NCBI RefSeq assembly: GCF_000473165.1
Contig: NZ_KI421504.1
Span: 1,146,501-1,210,500 of the forward strand
Length of the DNA: 64,000 nt
DNA from: Leisingera aquimarina DSM 24565
GTDB taxonomy: Bacteria > Pseudomonadota > Alphaproteobacteria > Rhodobacterales > Rhodobacteraceae
Reading direction: 5' to 3'
Shown here: piece by piece, positions 52,956 to 62,231 of the stretch
Layout of the letters: every line of letters begins with the position of its first letter
Numbering within the stretch: the stretch's first letter is position 1
The notes under the pieces: model-generated
Told to the model about the DNA's origin: nothing
Seen by the model: the letters and a program-made list of their open reading frames with translations, nothing else
Database searches by the model: none
Program-made: the position numbers and the translations under genes

Positions 52956-54341
52956 ATGCTCAACACGCTTTCGGGCAGATTTCTGATCCTGACCACGGTC
53001 TTTGTGATGCTGGCCGAGGTGCTGATCTTTGTGCCCTCGATTGCGCGGTTCCGCGAGGATTACCTGGCCGACCGGCTGCAGCGGGCGCAGATCGCCTCGC
53101 TGGCGCTTCTGGCCGACGACATGCTGGAGACAGAGCTGGAAGCGGAACTTCTGGAGAATGCCGGTGTCTACAACGTTGTTCTGCGCCGGGACGAGATCCG
53201 CCAGCTGATGCTGGCCTCGCCGATCCCGCGGCAGATCACCGGCACTTATGATCTGCGCATGGCAGGCGCGATGATGCTGATCAAGGATGCGATGATGCGG
53301 CTGATCCGTCGGGAGAATGAGATCATCCGGGTGATCGGCGCACCGGTGCGCGATGCGGGCCTGCTGATCGAGGTCACCATGGAAACCGCGCCGCTGCGGG
53401 TGGCGATGATCGACTACGGGGTGCGGATCCTGATCCTGTCGGCGGTGATCTCCATTTTCACCGCGCTGCTGCTGTTCGTTGCGGTGCGGATTGTGCTGGT
53501 GAAACCGATCAAGAGCGTCGTTGGCTATATGCAGCGCTATGCGGCGGCACCGGAAGATGCGCGCGGCATCATCCATCCAAGTTCCAGCGTGGTGGAACTG
53601 CGCGAGGCCGAAGAGGCGCTGATGCAGTTGCAGACCGAGCTGACACATGCGCTGAAGCAGCGCGAGCGGCTGGCCCAGCTGGGCGGCGCGGTCGCCAAGG
53701 TGAGCCATGATCTGCGCAACATCCTGACCTCGGCGCAGCTGTTCACCGACCGTATCGAGATGAGCGAGGACCCCCTGGTTCGCCGGCTGGCTCCGAAGCT
53801 GGTGAATTCGATCACCCGTGCGGTTTCCTTATGTGAGGGAACCCTGGCGTTCGGCCGGGCGGAGGAGCCCTCGCCCACCTTTGCAGTGGTTTGCCTGCAT
53901 GAAATCACTGCGGATATTGCTGAAAGCGAGCTGCTGGCCGCGGACAGCCAGCTGGTCGGGATCGTCAATGCGGTGCCCAAACCGATGATGCTGCGCGCCG
54001 ATTCCGAACAGCTGTTCCGCATTGTCATGAACCTGGTGCGCAATGCCCGTCAGGCGATCACTGCCTCCGGAAAGCCGGGACGGATCACGGTCGGGGCGCA
54101 TGAGGAAGAAGACGCCTGGTACATCACCGTTGCCGACACCGGCCCCGGTTTGCCGAAGAAGGCGCAGGACAATCTGTTCACCCCGTTTCAGGGCGGTGCC
54201 CGCAAGGGCGGCACCGGGCTGGGGCTGGCCATAGCGGGCGAGCTGGCCCGCGGCCATGGCGGATCGGTCGTGCTGAAGGAAACCAGTCCGGCAGGCACCG
54301 TTTTCGAGATCTGCCTGCCCAAGGGCGACGGCACGATTTGA
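52956..54341 (+). CDS. Sensor histidine kinase
   Basis: This 461-residue kinase has TM1 (about 8-28), a periplasmic sensor of roughly 130 residues, TM2 near 160-180 (ILILSAVISIFTALLLFVAV), a HAMP-like linker, the H-box AKVSHDLRNILTSA (phospho-accepting histidine near residue 250) and a HATPase domain with NLVRNARQAI, DTGPGLP and GGTGLGLAIAGEL. The signal is unknown. No response regulator gene lies nearby, so it is an orphan. It begins 15 bases after the flavoenzyme gene and may share its transcript. Confidence 0.92.
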   Translation: MLNTLSGRFLILTTVFVMLAEVLIFVPSIARFREDYLADRLQRAQIASLALLADDMLETELEAELLENAGVYNVVLRRDEIRQLMLASPIPRQITGTYDLRMAGAMMLIKDAMMRLIRRENEIIRVIGAPVRDAGLLIEVTMETAPLRVAMIDYGVRILILSAVISIFTALLLFVAVRIVLVKPIKSVVGYMQRYAAAPEDARGIIHPSSSVVELREAEEALMQLQTELTHALKQRERLAQLGGAVAKVSHDLRNILTSAQLFTDRIEMSEDPLVRRLAPKLVNSITRAVSLCEGTLAFGRAEEPSPTFAVVCLHEITADIAESELLAADSQLVGIVNAVPKPMMLRADSEQLFRIVMNLVRNARQAITASGKPGRITVGAHEEEDAWYITVADTGPGLPKKAQDNLFTPFQGGARKGGTGLGLAIAGELARGHGGSVVLKETSPAGTVFEICLPKGDGTI

Positions 54342-54442
54342 CCGCGGCAAGCGGGCTGGCGTGAACTATGTCAGCCGGAGGAAACTAATTTTGGGTTTTG
54401 GGGTTGCGACTCCCCGGCGCTATGAGTAAACCCCGCCGCAGT

Positions 54443-54519
54443 GGACCGATAGCTCAGCTGGATAGAGTACTTGACTACGAATCAAGGGGTCGGGGGTTCG
54501 AATCCTCCTCGGTCCGCCA
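54443..54519 (+). tRNA. tRNA-Arg (anticodon ACG)
   Basis: The acceptor GGACCGA (54443-54449) pairs fully with TCGGTCC, followed by discriminator G and an encoded CCA (54517-54519). The D arm is AGCTCAGCTGGATAGAGT, the anticodon stem-loop is CTTGA-CTACGAA-TCAAG with ACG at the anticodon, and the T arm contains GGGGGTTCGAATCCTCC. The A34 implies TadA deamination to inosine for reading CGN codons. It stands directly before the insertion-sequence graveyard. Confidence 0.97.
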
Positions 54520-54709
54520 CTTCTTCTGTTGTAAGACGACACATAGTTCTGACTTTTGCGACAGAACATTGCCTTTGCGCCGCATAGCTTTGCCTTCGGC
54601 CCTGTGATGACGCTGAACATATTTCCCTCTTTCAAAACTGGTTTTGAGCGAAGCCCTTCAGGGCGCTCGTCTCTAAAACCTGCTCCCGGCGAGGGTTGGG
54701 GATAGCAAG

Positions 54710-54784
54710 TGCAATACAATTCGATGGGGTTGGTGCGGCCCGCAAGCGTCAGCCGAGGACACCGCCATGTCTAATTGTATTGCA
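54710..54784. repeat. 12-bp perfect inverted repeat in the gap after tRNA-Arg
   Basis: TGCAATACAATT (54710-54721) and AATTGTATTGCA (54773-54784) are exact complements 51 bases apart. The gap 54520-55072 holds no convincing gene; a 76-codon frame at 54767 is AT/GC-mixed and unlike any family. The pair may be the ends or target of a lost mobile element. Confidence 0.55.
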
Positions 54785-55072
54785 GGCGCGTGGGGACGAC
54801 GTCCCCTAGCTCTTTTGTTGGGTAGGTCGGGCGGAATGCGGTTCTCTGTTTGCGGGATCGTCAAGTGCGGGTTCTATTGCCGTTCGGGGTCCTGGTTCTC
54901 TGCGAAGTCGGTGTTTCCGCTTCCTGATGGCGTCCGGGAGCTGACCGGCCAGAATGTCATTCGCGAAGTGAGCGTTACGCTCCTTCCACCGCTTTAGACT
55001 GGCTTGATCCGCCGCCGTCCCGAAGGACGCTGAACCCGCCCTGTCTCTGGTGGGCGGGGTCTCAGTTGGTTG

Positions 55073-55924
55073 TCAGGTGATGAGCTTCTTTTCCGGTTCG
55101 AAAACTGTCCCGTCGCGCCAGATGCACATCATGACGACAGCGAGTTTTCGGGATGCCGCTACCGCAGCTTTCTTGAAGCCCTTCCGGTCTTGCAGCTTCT
55201 TGGCCCACGCGCGCAATTGTGACGGCTTTCTGACCTGGGTGATCAAGCTGGTTGCAGCGGAGTAGAGCAATCTGCGCAGATCGCGATCTCCGCATTTCGA
55301 TATCCGGCCGGACAAGTCCATGTCGCCGGATTGATGCCGCCGCGGCGTGAGGCCGAGGAAGGCACCGACGTCTCGCGATCTCCGGAAGCGGCCTGCGTTG
55401 TCGAGGGTTGCGATAAAGGACAGCGCCATGACAGGCCCGACGCCCGGGACGGTCATGAGGCGGCGGGCAAGGCCGCTTTGGCGCGCGATGAGCCTGAGAT
55501 CTTCATCCATCGCTTCCGCAGCCGCGCACAGGGCCCTGTGGATCGGGATGAACATGTCGGCCATCACGCCGAGTGCCGGGTTGGTCTGGCCTGCCTCAGC
55601 GAACTGGTCGCGGAAGCCCTGCCGCAGGTTTGCCCGGCCTACTGAACCCATACAGATCCCGAAAACCTTCAGCACACCGCGAACATGCGCCTCCAGGTCC
55701 TTGCGCATCCTGATCAGGCGCTCCCGAGCGCCAATGAGCACGCGAACCCGCTCTGACGCCTCGCTTCTGATGTGAACCCGGCTGAACCATCCGGTGCGGG
55801 CCAGATGCGCCAGCCCTTCGGCATCACCAGGATCGGACTTGTTGATCCGCCCCGACAGCGCCTTGTGCGCCAGGCGTGCATCAATGCAGATGATCGGAAG
55901 GCCGCGTTTCTGCAGCTCGCGGTT
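55073..55924 (-). pseudogene. IS110-family transposase, 5-prime truncated
   Basis: The minus-strand frame contains the IS110 C-terminal domain (MTVPGVGPVMALSFIATLDN and FLGLTPRRHQSGDMDLSGRI) and part of the N-terminal DEDD domain: LPIICIDARLAHKALSGRIN then KSDPGDAEGLAHLARTG. The N-terminus is missing: at about 55922 the sequence switches to an IS3-family transposase on the other strand. The remaining frame is open without internal stops, but no start codon of its own is left. An internal ATG at 55741 would give only the C-terminal half. Confidence 0.85.
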
Positions 55925-56860
55925 GAGGGATCACATCTGCCCACCCAAATGACCCTCGACATGCAGGGCATTCCGCGCACGACTTTCTAGCGTTGGTATG
56001 ATCGCTACGTTGAAGGCGGGTTCGATGCCCTTGCAGATCACTCGCCCCGCCCAAAGTCGGTCTGGAACCGTATTCCACAGGCCAGGCGGGATGACCTGAC
56101 CTGGTTTGCGTTGGAGCATGAAGCGCTGACGACACGCGAACTGGCGGTCAAATACACCGATGAGAAGCGGTATTTTGTCTCTGAATCATCCGCTTACCGC
56201 ATTCTGAAGGCCGCCGATCCGATCACCGCGCCCGAGTATGTGGTGATCAAGGCTGCCGGCGAGTTCAAAGACAAGACGACAGCCATCAGCCAGATGCGGC
56301 AGACGGATTTCACCTGCTTCAAAATCATCGGTTGGGGTTGGTATTACCTCAGCACGATCCTGGACGACTACAGCCGCTGCATCATCGCCTGGAAACTTTG
56401 CACGAACATGCGGGCCGAGGATGTGACAGACACGATTGAACTGGCTTTGACAGCATCGGGCTGCGACCAGGCAGTCGTACGCCACAAGCCGCGCCTGCTC
56501 AGCGACAATGGCTCGTGCTGCATCTCTGGCGACTTGGCTGAGTGGTTGGAAAAACAAAAGATGACCCATGTGCGCGGAGCACCATTCCGCCCGCAAACCC
56601 AGGGCAAGATTGAACGCTGGCATCAGACCATGAAAAACCGGGTCCTGCTGGAAAACTACTACCTCCCCGGCGACCTCGAACGCCAGATCGGGGCCTTTGT
56701 CGACGACTACAACAACCAGCGCTGCCACGAGAGCCTGAGCAGCGTCACACCCGCCGACGTCTGCTTCGGAAGGGACAAAGCCATTCTGAGAGAACGGGAG
56801 AAGATCAAGAAGTTGACGATCCGACAGCGCCGATTGCAACATCAAAAACAGGCAGCATAA
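55922..56860 (+). pseudogene. IS3-family transposase with amber stop, 5-prime truncated
   Basis: In one frame, VEGSHLPTQMTLDMQGIPRTTF is interrupted by TAG (55988-55990) where the family has tyrosine (TTFYRWYDRY), and then continues RWYDRYVEGGFDALADHSPR through the catalytic core QTDFTCFKIIGWGWYYLSTI, LDDYSR, LLSDNG and GKIERWH to TAA 56860. The N-terminal end is lost at the IS110 junction. The part after 56111 is intact, so a truncated product is possible but lacks the DNA-binding helix-turn-helix. Confidence 0.85.
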
Positions 56861-56944
56861 TCATTCACGCAACCGAACCAGAGCCTCCAATGCTCAAGCC
56901 GCTCTGAAGTCCCATTTTATTTGACGACGGACACCGCCTAGCAT

Positions 56945-57212
56945 CGCCGGACCTGCCGGCCGCGGCTTGAAGGTCCAGCACCTTCCATATAATCCGCGTC
57001 ATGCCTGCAAAGATATTTTCGATGGAGGCGCGGAGAACGGCGGTGCCCGGCTCGCGCTCAATTACAAGCACTCCGGCCGCAACGGCATCCAGCGCATTTC
57101 CTGTGATCTGCCGCCGACCGGTCTTCTGCAACTTGTGCTCTTCGCGGAAGCGCTCAGCCTGCGCAAACGCTTCGGGACTCCGGTTGTATCGGATGTACCA
57201 ATCGATGGGCTA
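56945..57212 (-). pseudogene. Unrecognised gene fragment cut by the IS3 element
   Basis: A minus-strand frame reads PIDWYIRYNRSPEAFAQAER, FREEHKLQKTGRRQITGNAL and EREPGTAVLRASIENIFAG before running into the IS3 end. It starts just after an in-frame TAG (57212-57210), upstream of which the same frame stays open (ALPFPTGNPIRQSRVLG). I do not recognise the family; it may be a decayed remnant or a chance frame. Confidence 0.3.
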
Positions 57213-57279
57213 GCCGAGGACACGGCTCTGTCGAATGGGGTTGCCCGTGGGGAAGGGCAGCGCCCTCAGCTTGACGGCC

Positions 57280-57393
57280 ATCCGGTCCGAACGCCGGCTC
57301 TGCAAGGAGGTGCATCTGAACTTGGCGTATCGGTGGTTCTGTCGGCTTGATCTGAGTGACCGGGTTCCGGATCACTCGGCGTTTTCGAAGAAC
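57280..57393 (+). pseudogene. IS5/IS1182-like transposase fragment
   Basis: The short frame contains IRSERRLCKEVHLNLAYRWF then CRLDLSDRVPDHSAFSKN, the conserved N-terminal DUF772 region of IS5/IS1182-type transposases. Both ends are missing: there is no catalytic DDE domain. It is the third broken transposase in 2.3 kb. Confidence 0.75.
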
Positions 57394-57583
57394 CCCGAGT
57401 TTTTCAGCAGTCTGTTAACTGTGCTTCCGCCTGAGCGCTGCCCATAAGGGCTTGCAAAGGCACAGGTATTCCTGAAGCGCATAGCTTCAATGTGCAGGTT
57501 GCATACCCTATGCGATATCGGCATTTCACAGATGCCGCGCCACCGGATAGCGTTCACGCCATAATCACAGGGGAGTATGCCTA

Positions 57584-59143
57584 ATGACGAAATTTGTCAG
57601 AAGCCTGGCGGCTGCTGCGGTGGTGGCGATGGCACCGGTTGCCTACGCCGAAACCACCGTGCGCGTTGCCTATGACGCTGACCCGGTCTCGCTGGATCCG
57701 CATGAACAGTTGTCCGGCGGCACGCTGCAGCTGTCGCACATGGTCTTTGACCCGCTGGTGCGCTGGACCCAGGACCTGCAGTTCGAACCGCGCCTGGCTG
57801 AAAGCTGGGAGCAGATCGACGGCACCACCATGCGCTTCAAGCTGCGCAGCGGCGTGACCTTCCACAGCGGCAACCCGCTGACCGCCAAGGACGTTGACTG
57901 GACCTTTGACCGGCTCAAAGAAAGCGACGATTTCAAAGGCATTTTCTCCCCGTTCAGCGATGTTGAAGTCGTCGATGACATGACTTTCGACCTCAAGACC
58001 TCGGAGCCTTATCCGCTGGTCCTGCACACCGCGACCTACATCTTTCCGATGGACAGCGCCTATTATTCCGGCACCACCGCTGACGGCAAAGACAAGGCCG
58101 AGATCGTCAAGCATGGCGACAGCTTTGCCTCCCGCAACGTCTCCGGCACCGGCCCGTTCATCGTCTCCGAGCGTGAGCAGGGCGTGCGCGTGGTGTTCGA
58201 CCGTTTCGCCGATTACTGGGACGCAGACGCCGGCAATGTCGACAAGATCGTGCTGACCCCGATCAAGGAAGACCCGACCCGGGTGGCGGCGCTGCTGTCC
58301 GGCGATGTCGATTTCATTGCTCCGGTTCCGCCGACTGACCTCAAGCGCGTGGCGGAGGCCCAGGGCGTTGATCTGATCACCATGCCCGGCACCCGCATCA
58401 TCACCTTCCAGATGAACCAGGACCGTGTTGAGGCCTTTAAGGACGCCCGTGTGCGCAAGGCGATCGACTATGCGGTGAACAACTCCGGCATCGTTGACCG
58501 CATCATGCGCGGCTTCGGCACCGTGGGCGGCCAGGCCAGCCCGGCGGGCTACCTGGGCTACAGCGAAGGCTTCGCGCCGCGCTTTGACCTGGAAAAAGCC
58601 AAGGCACTGATGGCCGAAGCAGGCTATGCCGATGGGTTCTCGATCACCATGATGGCACCGAACAACCGCTATGTGAACGACGACAAGATCGCCCAGGCGG
58701 TGGCCTCGATGCTGGCTCAGATCAACATCAAGGTGGATCTGCAGACCATGCCCAAGGCCCAGTACTGGCCGACGTTTGACGAGCGCGCGGCGGACATGAT
58801 GATGATCGGCTGGCACGCGGATACCGAAGATTCCGCCAACTTCCACCAGTTCCTGACCGCCTGCCCGGATGAAGCAACCGGCAATGGCCAGTACAACTCC
58901 GGCAACTACTGCAACGAAGAAGCCGATGCGCTGATGAACGCTGCCAATGCGGAAACCGACCCGGCCAAGCGCACCGAGCTGCTGCAGAAGCTGGAAGGCA
59001 TCCTGTACGACGAGGCAGCCTTTATCCCGCTGCACTGGCAGAACCTGGCATGGGGCGCCAAGTCCGGCATGAACGCAGCCGACATCGTGAACGCGCTGAA
59101 CTTCCCCTACTTCGGTGATCTGATTGTCGAGACAGGCAGCTAA
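57584..59143 (+). CDS. Dipeptide/oligopeptide ABC transporter substrate-binding protein
   Basis: This 519-residue periplasmic protein belongs to the SBP_bac_5 family. A signal peptide (MTKFVRSLAAAAVVAMAPVA) is followed by SLDPHEQLSGGTLQLSHMVF and PLVRWTQDLQFEPRLAESWE, the family signature region. AGGGGAG precedes ATG 57584. A hairpin (59172-59199) follows the gene, then two permeases and two ATPases, giving a complete transporter. Peptides are the default substrate guess; nickel, glutathione or opines are possible for this family. Confidence 0.92.
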   Translation: MTKFVRSLAAAAVVAMAPVAYAETTVRVAYDADPVSLDPHEQLSGGTLQLSHMVFDPLVRWTQDLQFEPRLAESWEQIDGTTMRFKLRSGVTFHSGNPLTAKDVDWTFDRLKESDDFKGIFSPFSDVEVVDDMTFDLKTSEPYPLVLHTATYIFPMDSAYYSGTTADGKDKAEIVKHGDSFASRNVSGTGPFIVSEREQGVRVVFDRFADYWDADAGNVDKIVLTPIKEDPTRVAALLSGDVDFIAPVPPTDLKRVAEAQGVDLITMPGTRIITFQMNQDRVEAFKDARVRKAIDYAVNNSGIVDRIMRGFGTVGGQASPAGYLGYSEGFAPRFDLEKAKALMAEAGYADGFSITMMAPNNRYVNDDKIAQAVASMLAQINIKVDLQTMPKAQYWPTFDERAADMMMIGWHADTEDSANFHQFLTACPDEATGNGQYNSGNYCNEEADALMNAANAETDPAKRTELLQKLEGILYDEAAFIPLHWQNLAWGAKSGMNAADIVNALNFPYFGDLIVETGS

Positions 59144-59171
59144 GCCATTGAAAAGGCATCACTGATAGGAT

Positions 59172-59199
59172 CCGGGCCGGTCTCCCCCGGCCGGCCCGG
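59172..59199 (+). other. Stem-loop after the binding-protein gene
   Basis: CCGGGCCGG and CCGGCCCGG form a 9-bp GC-only stem with a 10-base loop in the 160-base gap before the first permease gene. Like the bztA-bztB hairpin, it likely protects the binding-protein message or partly terminates. Confidence 0.65.
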
Positions 59200-59303
59200 G
59201 CCACCCACATAACAAGCGGCCGCCAAGGCTGTGTTTGCAGGATCCGCGTCCCGCTTGGACATTGCGCCCTGCGCTGTAACCAAACTCTACAAAGGTCAGG
59301 AAG

Positions 59304-60284
59304 ATGTTTGCCTATCTCGCCAAGCGAGTGATCCAGGCGATTGCCGTGATGTTCGTCATCTCGCTGATTGCCTTCGCCATCCAGGGCAACCTGGGCGACC
59401 CGCTGCGCGAGCTGGTCGGACAGTCGGTTTCGGAAGAAGTGCGCCAGCAGCTGCGCGATGAGCTGGGGCTGAACGACAGCTTCGTGACGCAATACCTGCG
59501 GTTTGCGGGCAATGCGCTGCAGGGCGATCTGGGCACCTCCTATTTCTTCAAGGAGCCGGCGCTGGACGTGATCCTGAAGAAGCTGCCGGCAACGCTGGAG
59601 CTGGTGTTCGGCGCGACGCTGATCATCGTCGGCCTGTCGGTGCCGCTGGGTGTCTATACCGCGATCAAGCCCAATTCGATCCTGAGCCGTATAATCATGG
59701 GGCTGTCGATCATTGGTATTTCGATCCCGGTGTTCCTGACCGCGATCCTGATGATCTTTGTGTTCTCGGTGGAATACGGCTGGCTGCCCTCTTACGGGCG
59801 CGGCGATACCGTGCAGGTCTGGGGCTATTGGCAGACCAACTTTGCCACTGCCGATGGCTGGCTGCATATCATCCTGCCCTCAATTGCGCTGGCCTCAATC
59901 ATGCTGCCGTTGTTTGTCCGCCTGATCCGGGCAGAGATGATGGAAGTGCTGCAATCCGAATACGTCAAATACGCCAAGGCCAAGGGCATCAATCCGTGGC
60001 GCATCTATTTTGTCCATGCTTTGAAGAACACGCTCTTGCCGGTGATCACCGTGGGCGGGGTGCAGATCGGCACCATGGTGGCCTATACCATCCTGACCGA
60101 GACGGTGTTCCAGTGGCCGGGCATGGGGTTCATGTTCCTTGAGGCGGTGAACCGCGTCGATACCCCGCTGATCGTGGCTTATCTGATTGTCGTCGGCTTC
60201 ATCTTTGTGGTCACCAACACCATTGTCGATCTGGTCTATGGCCTGGTGAACCCGACTGTGAATATTGCGAGGATGGGCGCATGA
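59304..60284 (+). CDS. Peptide ABC transporter permease (DppB-type)
   Basis: This 326-residue permease starts MFAYLAKRVIQAIAVMFVIS, the typical DppB/OppB N-terminal helix. About six membrane spans and the EAA loop (RAEMMEVLQSEYVKYAKAKG then INPWRIYFVHALKNTLLPVI) are present. It forms the channel with the DppC-type protein, whose gene overlaps its stop by four bases. AAAGGTCAGGAAG precedes the ATG. Confidence 0.93.
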   Translation: MFAYLAKRVIQAIAVMFVISLIAFAIQGNLGDPLRELVGQSVSEEVRQQLRDELGLNDSFVTQYLRFAGNALQGDLGTSYFFKEPALDVILKKLPATLELVFGATLIIVGLSVPLGVYTAIKPNSILSRIIMGLSIIGISIPVFLTAILMIFVFSVEYGWLPSYGRGDTVQVWGYWQTNFATADGWLHIILPSIALASIMLPLFVRLIRAEMMEVLQSEYVKYAKAKGINPWRIYFVHALKNTLLPVITVGGVQIGTMVAYTILTETVFQWPGMGFMFLEAVNRVDTPLIVAYLIVVGFIFVVTNTIVDLVYGLVNPTVNIARMGA

Positions 60285-61231
60285 GCACCGAAACGCTTTC
60301 CCCGAAATCCGAACCGTCGCGCTGGTCCAAGGCCTGGAATTCCAACATGGGCTACAGCTTCCGCCGCAATCCGGTGGCGGTGGTCAGCATGATCATCTTT
60401 CTGCTGATTGCCGTGGCCGCCTTTCTGGCGCCTGTGATCGCGCCTTATGATCCGTATGACCCGGCGCAGATGGACATCATGAACTCGGAATACCCGCCGG
60501 TTTGGGTGAATGGCGCGCTGCCGGAGTTCATGCTGGGCACCGATGATCAGGGCCGCGACCTGTGGTCGACCATCCTTTACGGCACCCGGCTGTCGTTGCT
60601 GATCGGCATCTGCGCGGTGGCGCTGCAGGCCTTCCTGGGCATCTCCATCGGGCTGGTGGCCGGCTATGTCGGCGGCCGTCTGGACAGTCTGCTGATGCGC
60701 TTGGCCGATATCCAGCTGTCGTTCTCGACCCTGATGGTGGCGATCATCTTCCTCGCCGTGACACAGGCGATGTTCGGAACTGATACGTTTAACCGCTATG
60801 CGGTGGTGTTCCTGATCGCGGTGATCGGGGTGGCAGAATGGCCGCAATACGCCCGCACCGTGCGCGCCACTGTTCTGGCCGAGAAGAAAAAGGAATACGT
60901 CGATAGCGCCCGTGTGCTGGGATTCGGCCCGATGCGGATCATGGTGCGGCACATCCTGCCGAACTCGCTGTCGCCGATTTTCGTGATCTCAACCGTGCAG
61001 GTCGCCAATGCGATCATTTCCGAGGCGTCGCTCAGTTTTCTGGGTCTGGGCATGCCGCCCAGCCAGCCGTCGCTGGGCTCGCTGATTTCCTCGGGGTTTG
61101 ACTACATCTTCTCGGGCAGCTGGTGGATCACCGCCATTCCCGGCGTGGTGCTGGTGGTGCTGGTCCTGGTCATCAATCTGCTGGGCGACTGGATGCGCGA
61201 CGTCCTGAACCCGAAACTCTACAAGGGGTGA
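60281..61231 (+). CDS. Peptide ABC transporter permease (DppC-type)
   Basis: This 316-residue permease has the DppC layout: a cytoplasmic N-terminus, TM1 (AVVSMIIFLLIAVAAFLAPV), a periplasmic loop with EFMLGTDDQGRDLWSTILYG (the GTD-x-GRD signature), and the EAA loop LAEKKKEYVDSARVLGFGPM. It overlaps the DppB-type gene by four bases and lies four bases before the first ATPase gene. Confidence 0.93.
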   Translation: MSTETLSPKSEPSRWSKAWNSNMGYSFRRNPVAVVSMIIFLLIAVAAFLAPVIAPYDPYDPAQMDIMNSEYPPVWVNGALPEFMLGTDDQGRDLWSTILYGTRLSLLIGICAVALQAFLGISIGLVAGYVGGRLDSLLMRLADIQLSFSTLMVAIIFLAVTQAMFGTDTFNRYAVVFLIAVIGVAEWPQYARTVRATVLAEKKKEYVDSARVLGFGPMRIMVRHILPNSLSPIFVISTVQVANAIISEASLSFLGLGMPPSQPSLGSLISSGFDYIFSGSWWITAIPGVVLVVLVLVINLLGDWMRDVLNPKLYKG

Positions 61232-61235
61232 CGCG

Positions 61236-62231
61236 ATGAGCCTTCTTTCCGTTCGCGACCTGACCGTGAAATTCGCCATGCGCGACGAGACGGTCACTGC
61301 CCTCAACGGCATTTCCTTTGACCTGGCCAAGGGCGAGCGCCTTGGCATTGTCGGCGAAAGCGGTGCGGGCAAGTCGATCACCGGGTTTTCGCTGATGAAC
61401 CTTCTCAGCCGTCCTGGTTATATCGACAACGGCCAGATCCTGTTCGATGGCGAGGACGTCGTGCAGATGAACGACAAGCGCCTGCGCACCCTGCGCGGCA
61501 ACCGGATGGCGATGATCTTTCAGGATCCGATGGTGACGCTGAACCCGGTGCTGACCATCGGCCAGCAGATGGTTGAAACCCTGCTGGCGCACCGCAAGCT
61601 GAGCCGTGAGGAAGCGCGCCAGATTGCCATCGTCAAACTGCGCGAGGTCTATATCCCCTCGCCGGAGGAACGCCTGGAGCAATACCCGCACGAGCTGTCG
61701 GGCGGCATGCGCCAGCGGATCATCATTGCGATTGCGCTGCTCTTGGACCCGCAGCTGATCATCGCGGACGAACCCACGACGGCGCTGGACGTGACCATTC
61801 AGGCCGACATCATGGAGCTGATGCTGGAACTGTGCCAGTCGAACCAGGTGGGGCTGATCCTGATTACCCACGATCTGGGCGTGGTCAGCCAGATGACCGA
61901 GCGCACGCTGGTGATGTATGCGGGCCGGATCATCGAGGCCGGGCGCACACGGGAAATCATCAACGACCCGCAGCACCCTTATACCCAAGGGCTGATCAAT
62001 GCGCTGCCGCAGCAGACCGTGCCCGGCCAGCGGCTGAAGCAGATCCCCGGCAACATGCCGGGATTGACCAGCATTCCCACCGGCTGCGCCTTTAACCCGC
62101 GTTGCAAATACGCTACTGACCTGTGCCGCAGCCGGGTGCCGGACATCGTGCAATACGGCGAGGTCGCAGTGGCCTGCCACGAGGTGCAGCGCCTGAACAG
62201 CGATGAAGACCGTCAGGAGGCACGGGCATGA
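61236..62231 (+). CDS. Peptide ABC transporter ATP-binding protein (DppD-type)
   Basis: This 331-residue ATPase has Walker A GESGAGKSI (about 38-46), the signature LSGGMRQRI, and Walker B LIIADEPTTALD; the H-loop is in LITHDLGV. The oligopeptide-transporter C-terminal domain with IPTGCAFNPRCKYATDLC is complete and includes the cysteines seen in iron-sulfur-linked family members. Its stop overlaps the DppF-type gene by four bases. Confidence 0.94.
   Translation: MSLLSVRDLTVKFAMRDETVTALNGISFDLAKGERLGIVGESGAGKSITGFSLMNLLSRPGYIDNGQILFDGEDVVQMNDKRLRTLRGNRMAMIFQDPMVTLNPVLTIGQQMVETLLAHRKLSREEARQIAIVKLREVYIPSPEERLEQYPHELSGGMRQRIIIAIALLLDPQLIIADEPTTALDVTIQADIMELMLELCQSNQVGLILITHDLGVVSQMTERTLVMYAGRIIEAGRTREIINDPQHPYTQGLINALPQQTVPGQRLKQIPGNMPGLTSIPTGCAFNPRCKYATDLCRSRVPDIVQYGEVAVACHEVQRLNSDEDRQEARA

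Noticed and set aside
51165-53708. 847-codon minus-strand frame
   Set aside because: It lies opposite the TVP38, flavoenzyme and kinase genes, all with clear motifs. The translation is His/Arg/Gln-rich, typical of reverse-complement artefacts.
54767-54997. 76-codon plus-strand frame after tRNA-Arg
   Set aside because: It starts inside an inverted repeat, has no ribosome-binding site and its translation is low-quality (Cys/Ser/Arg mix) without family resemblance.
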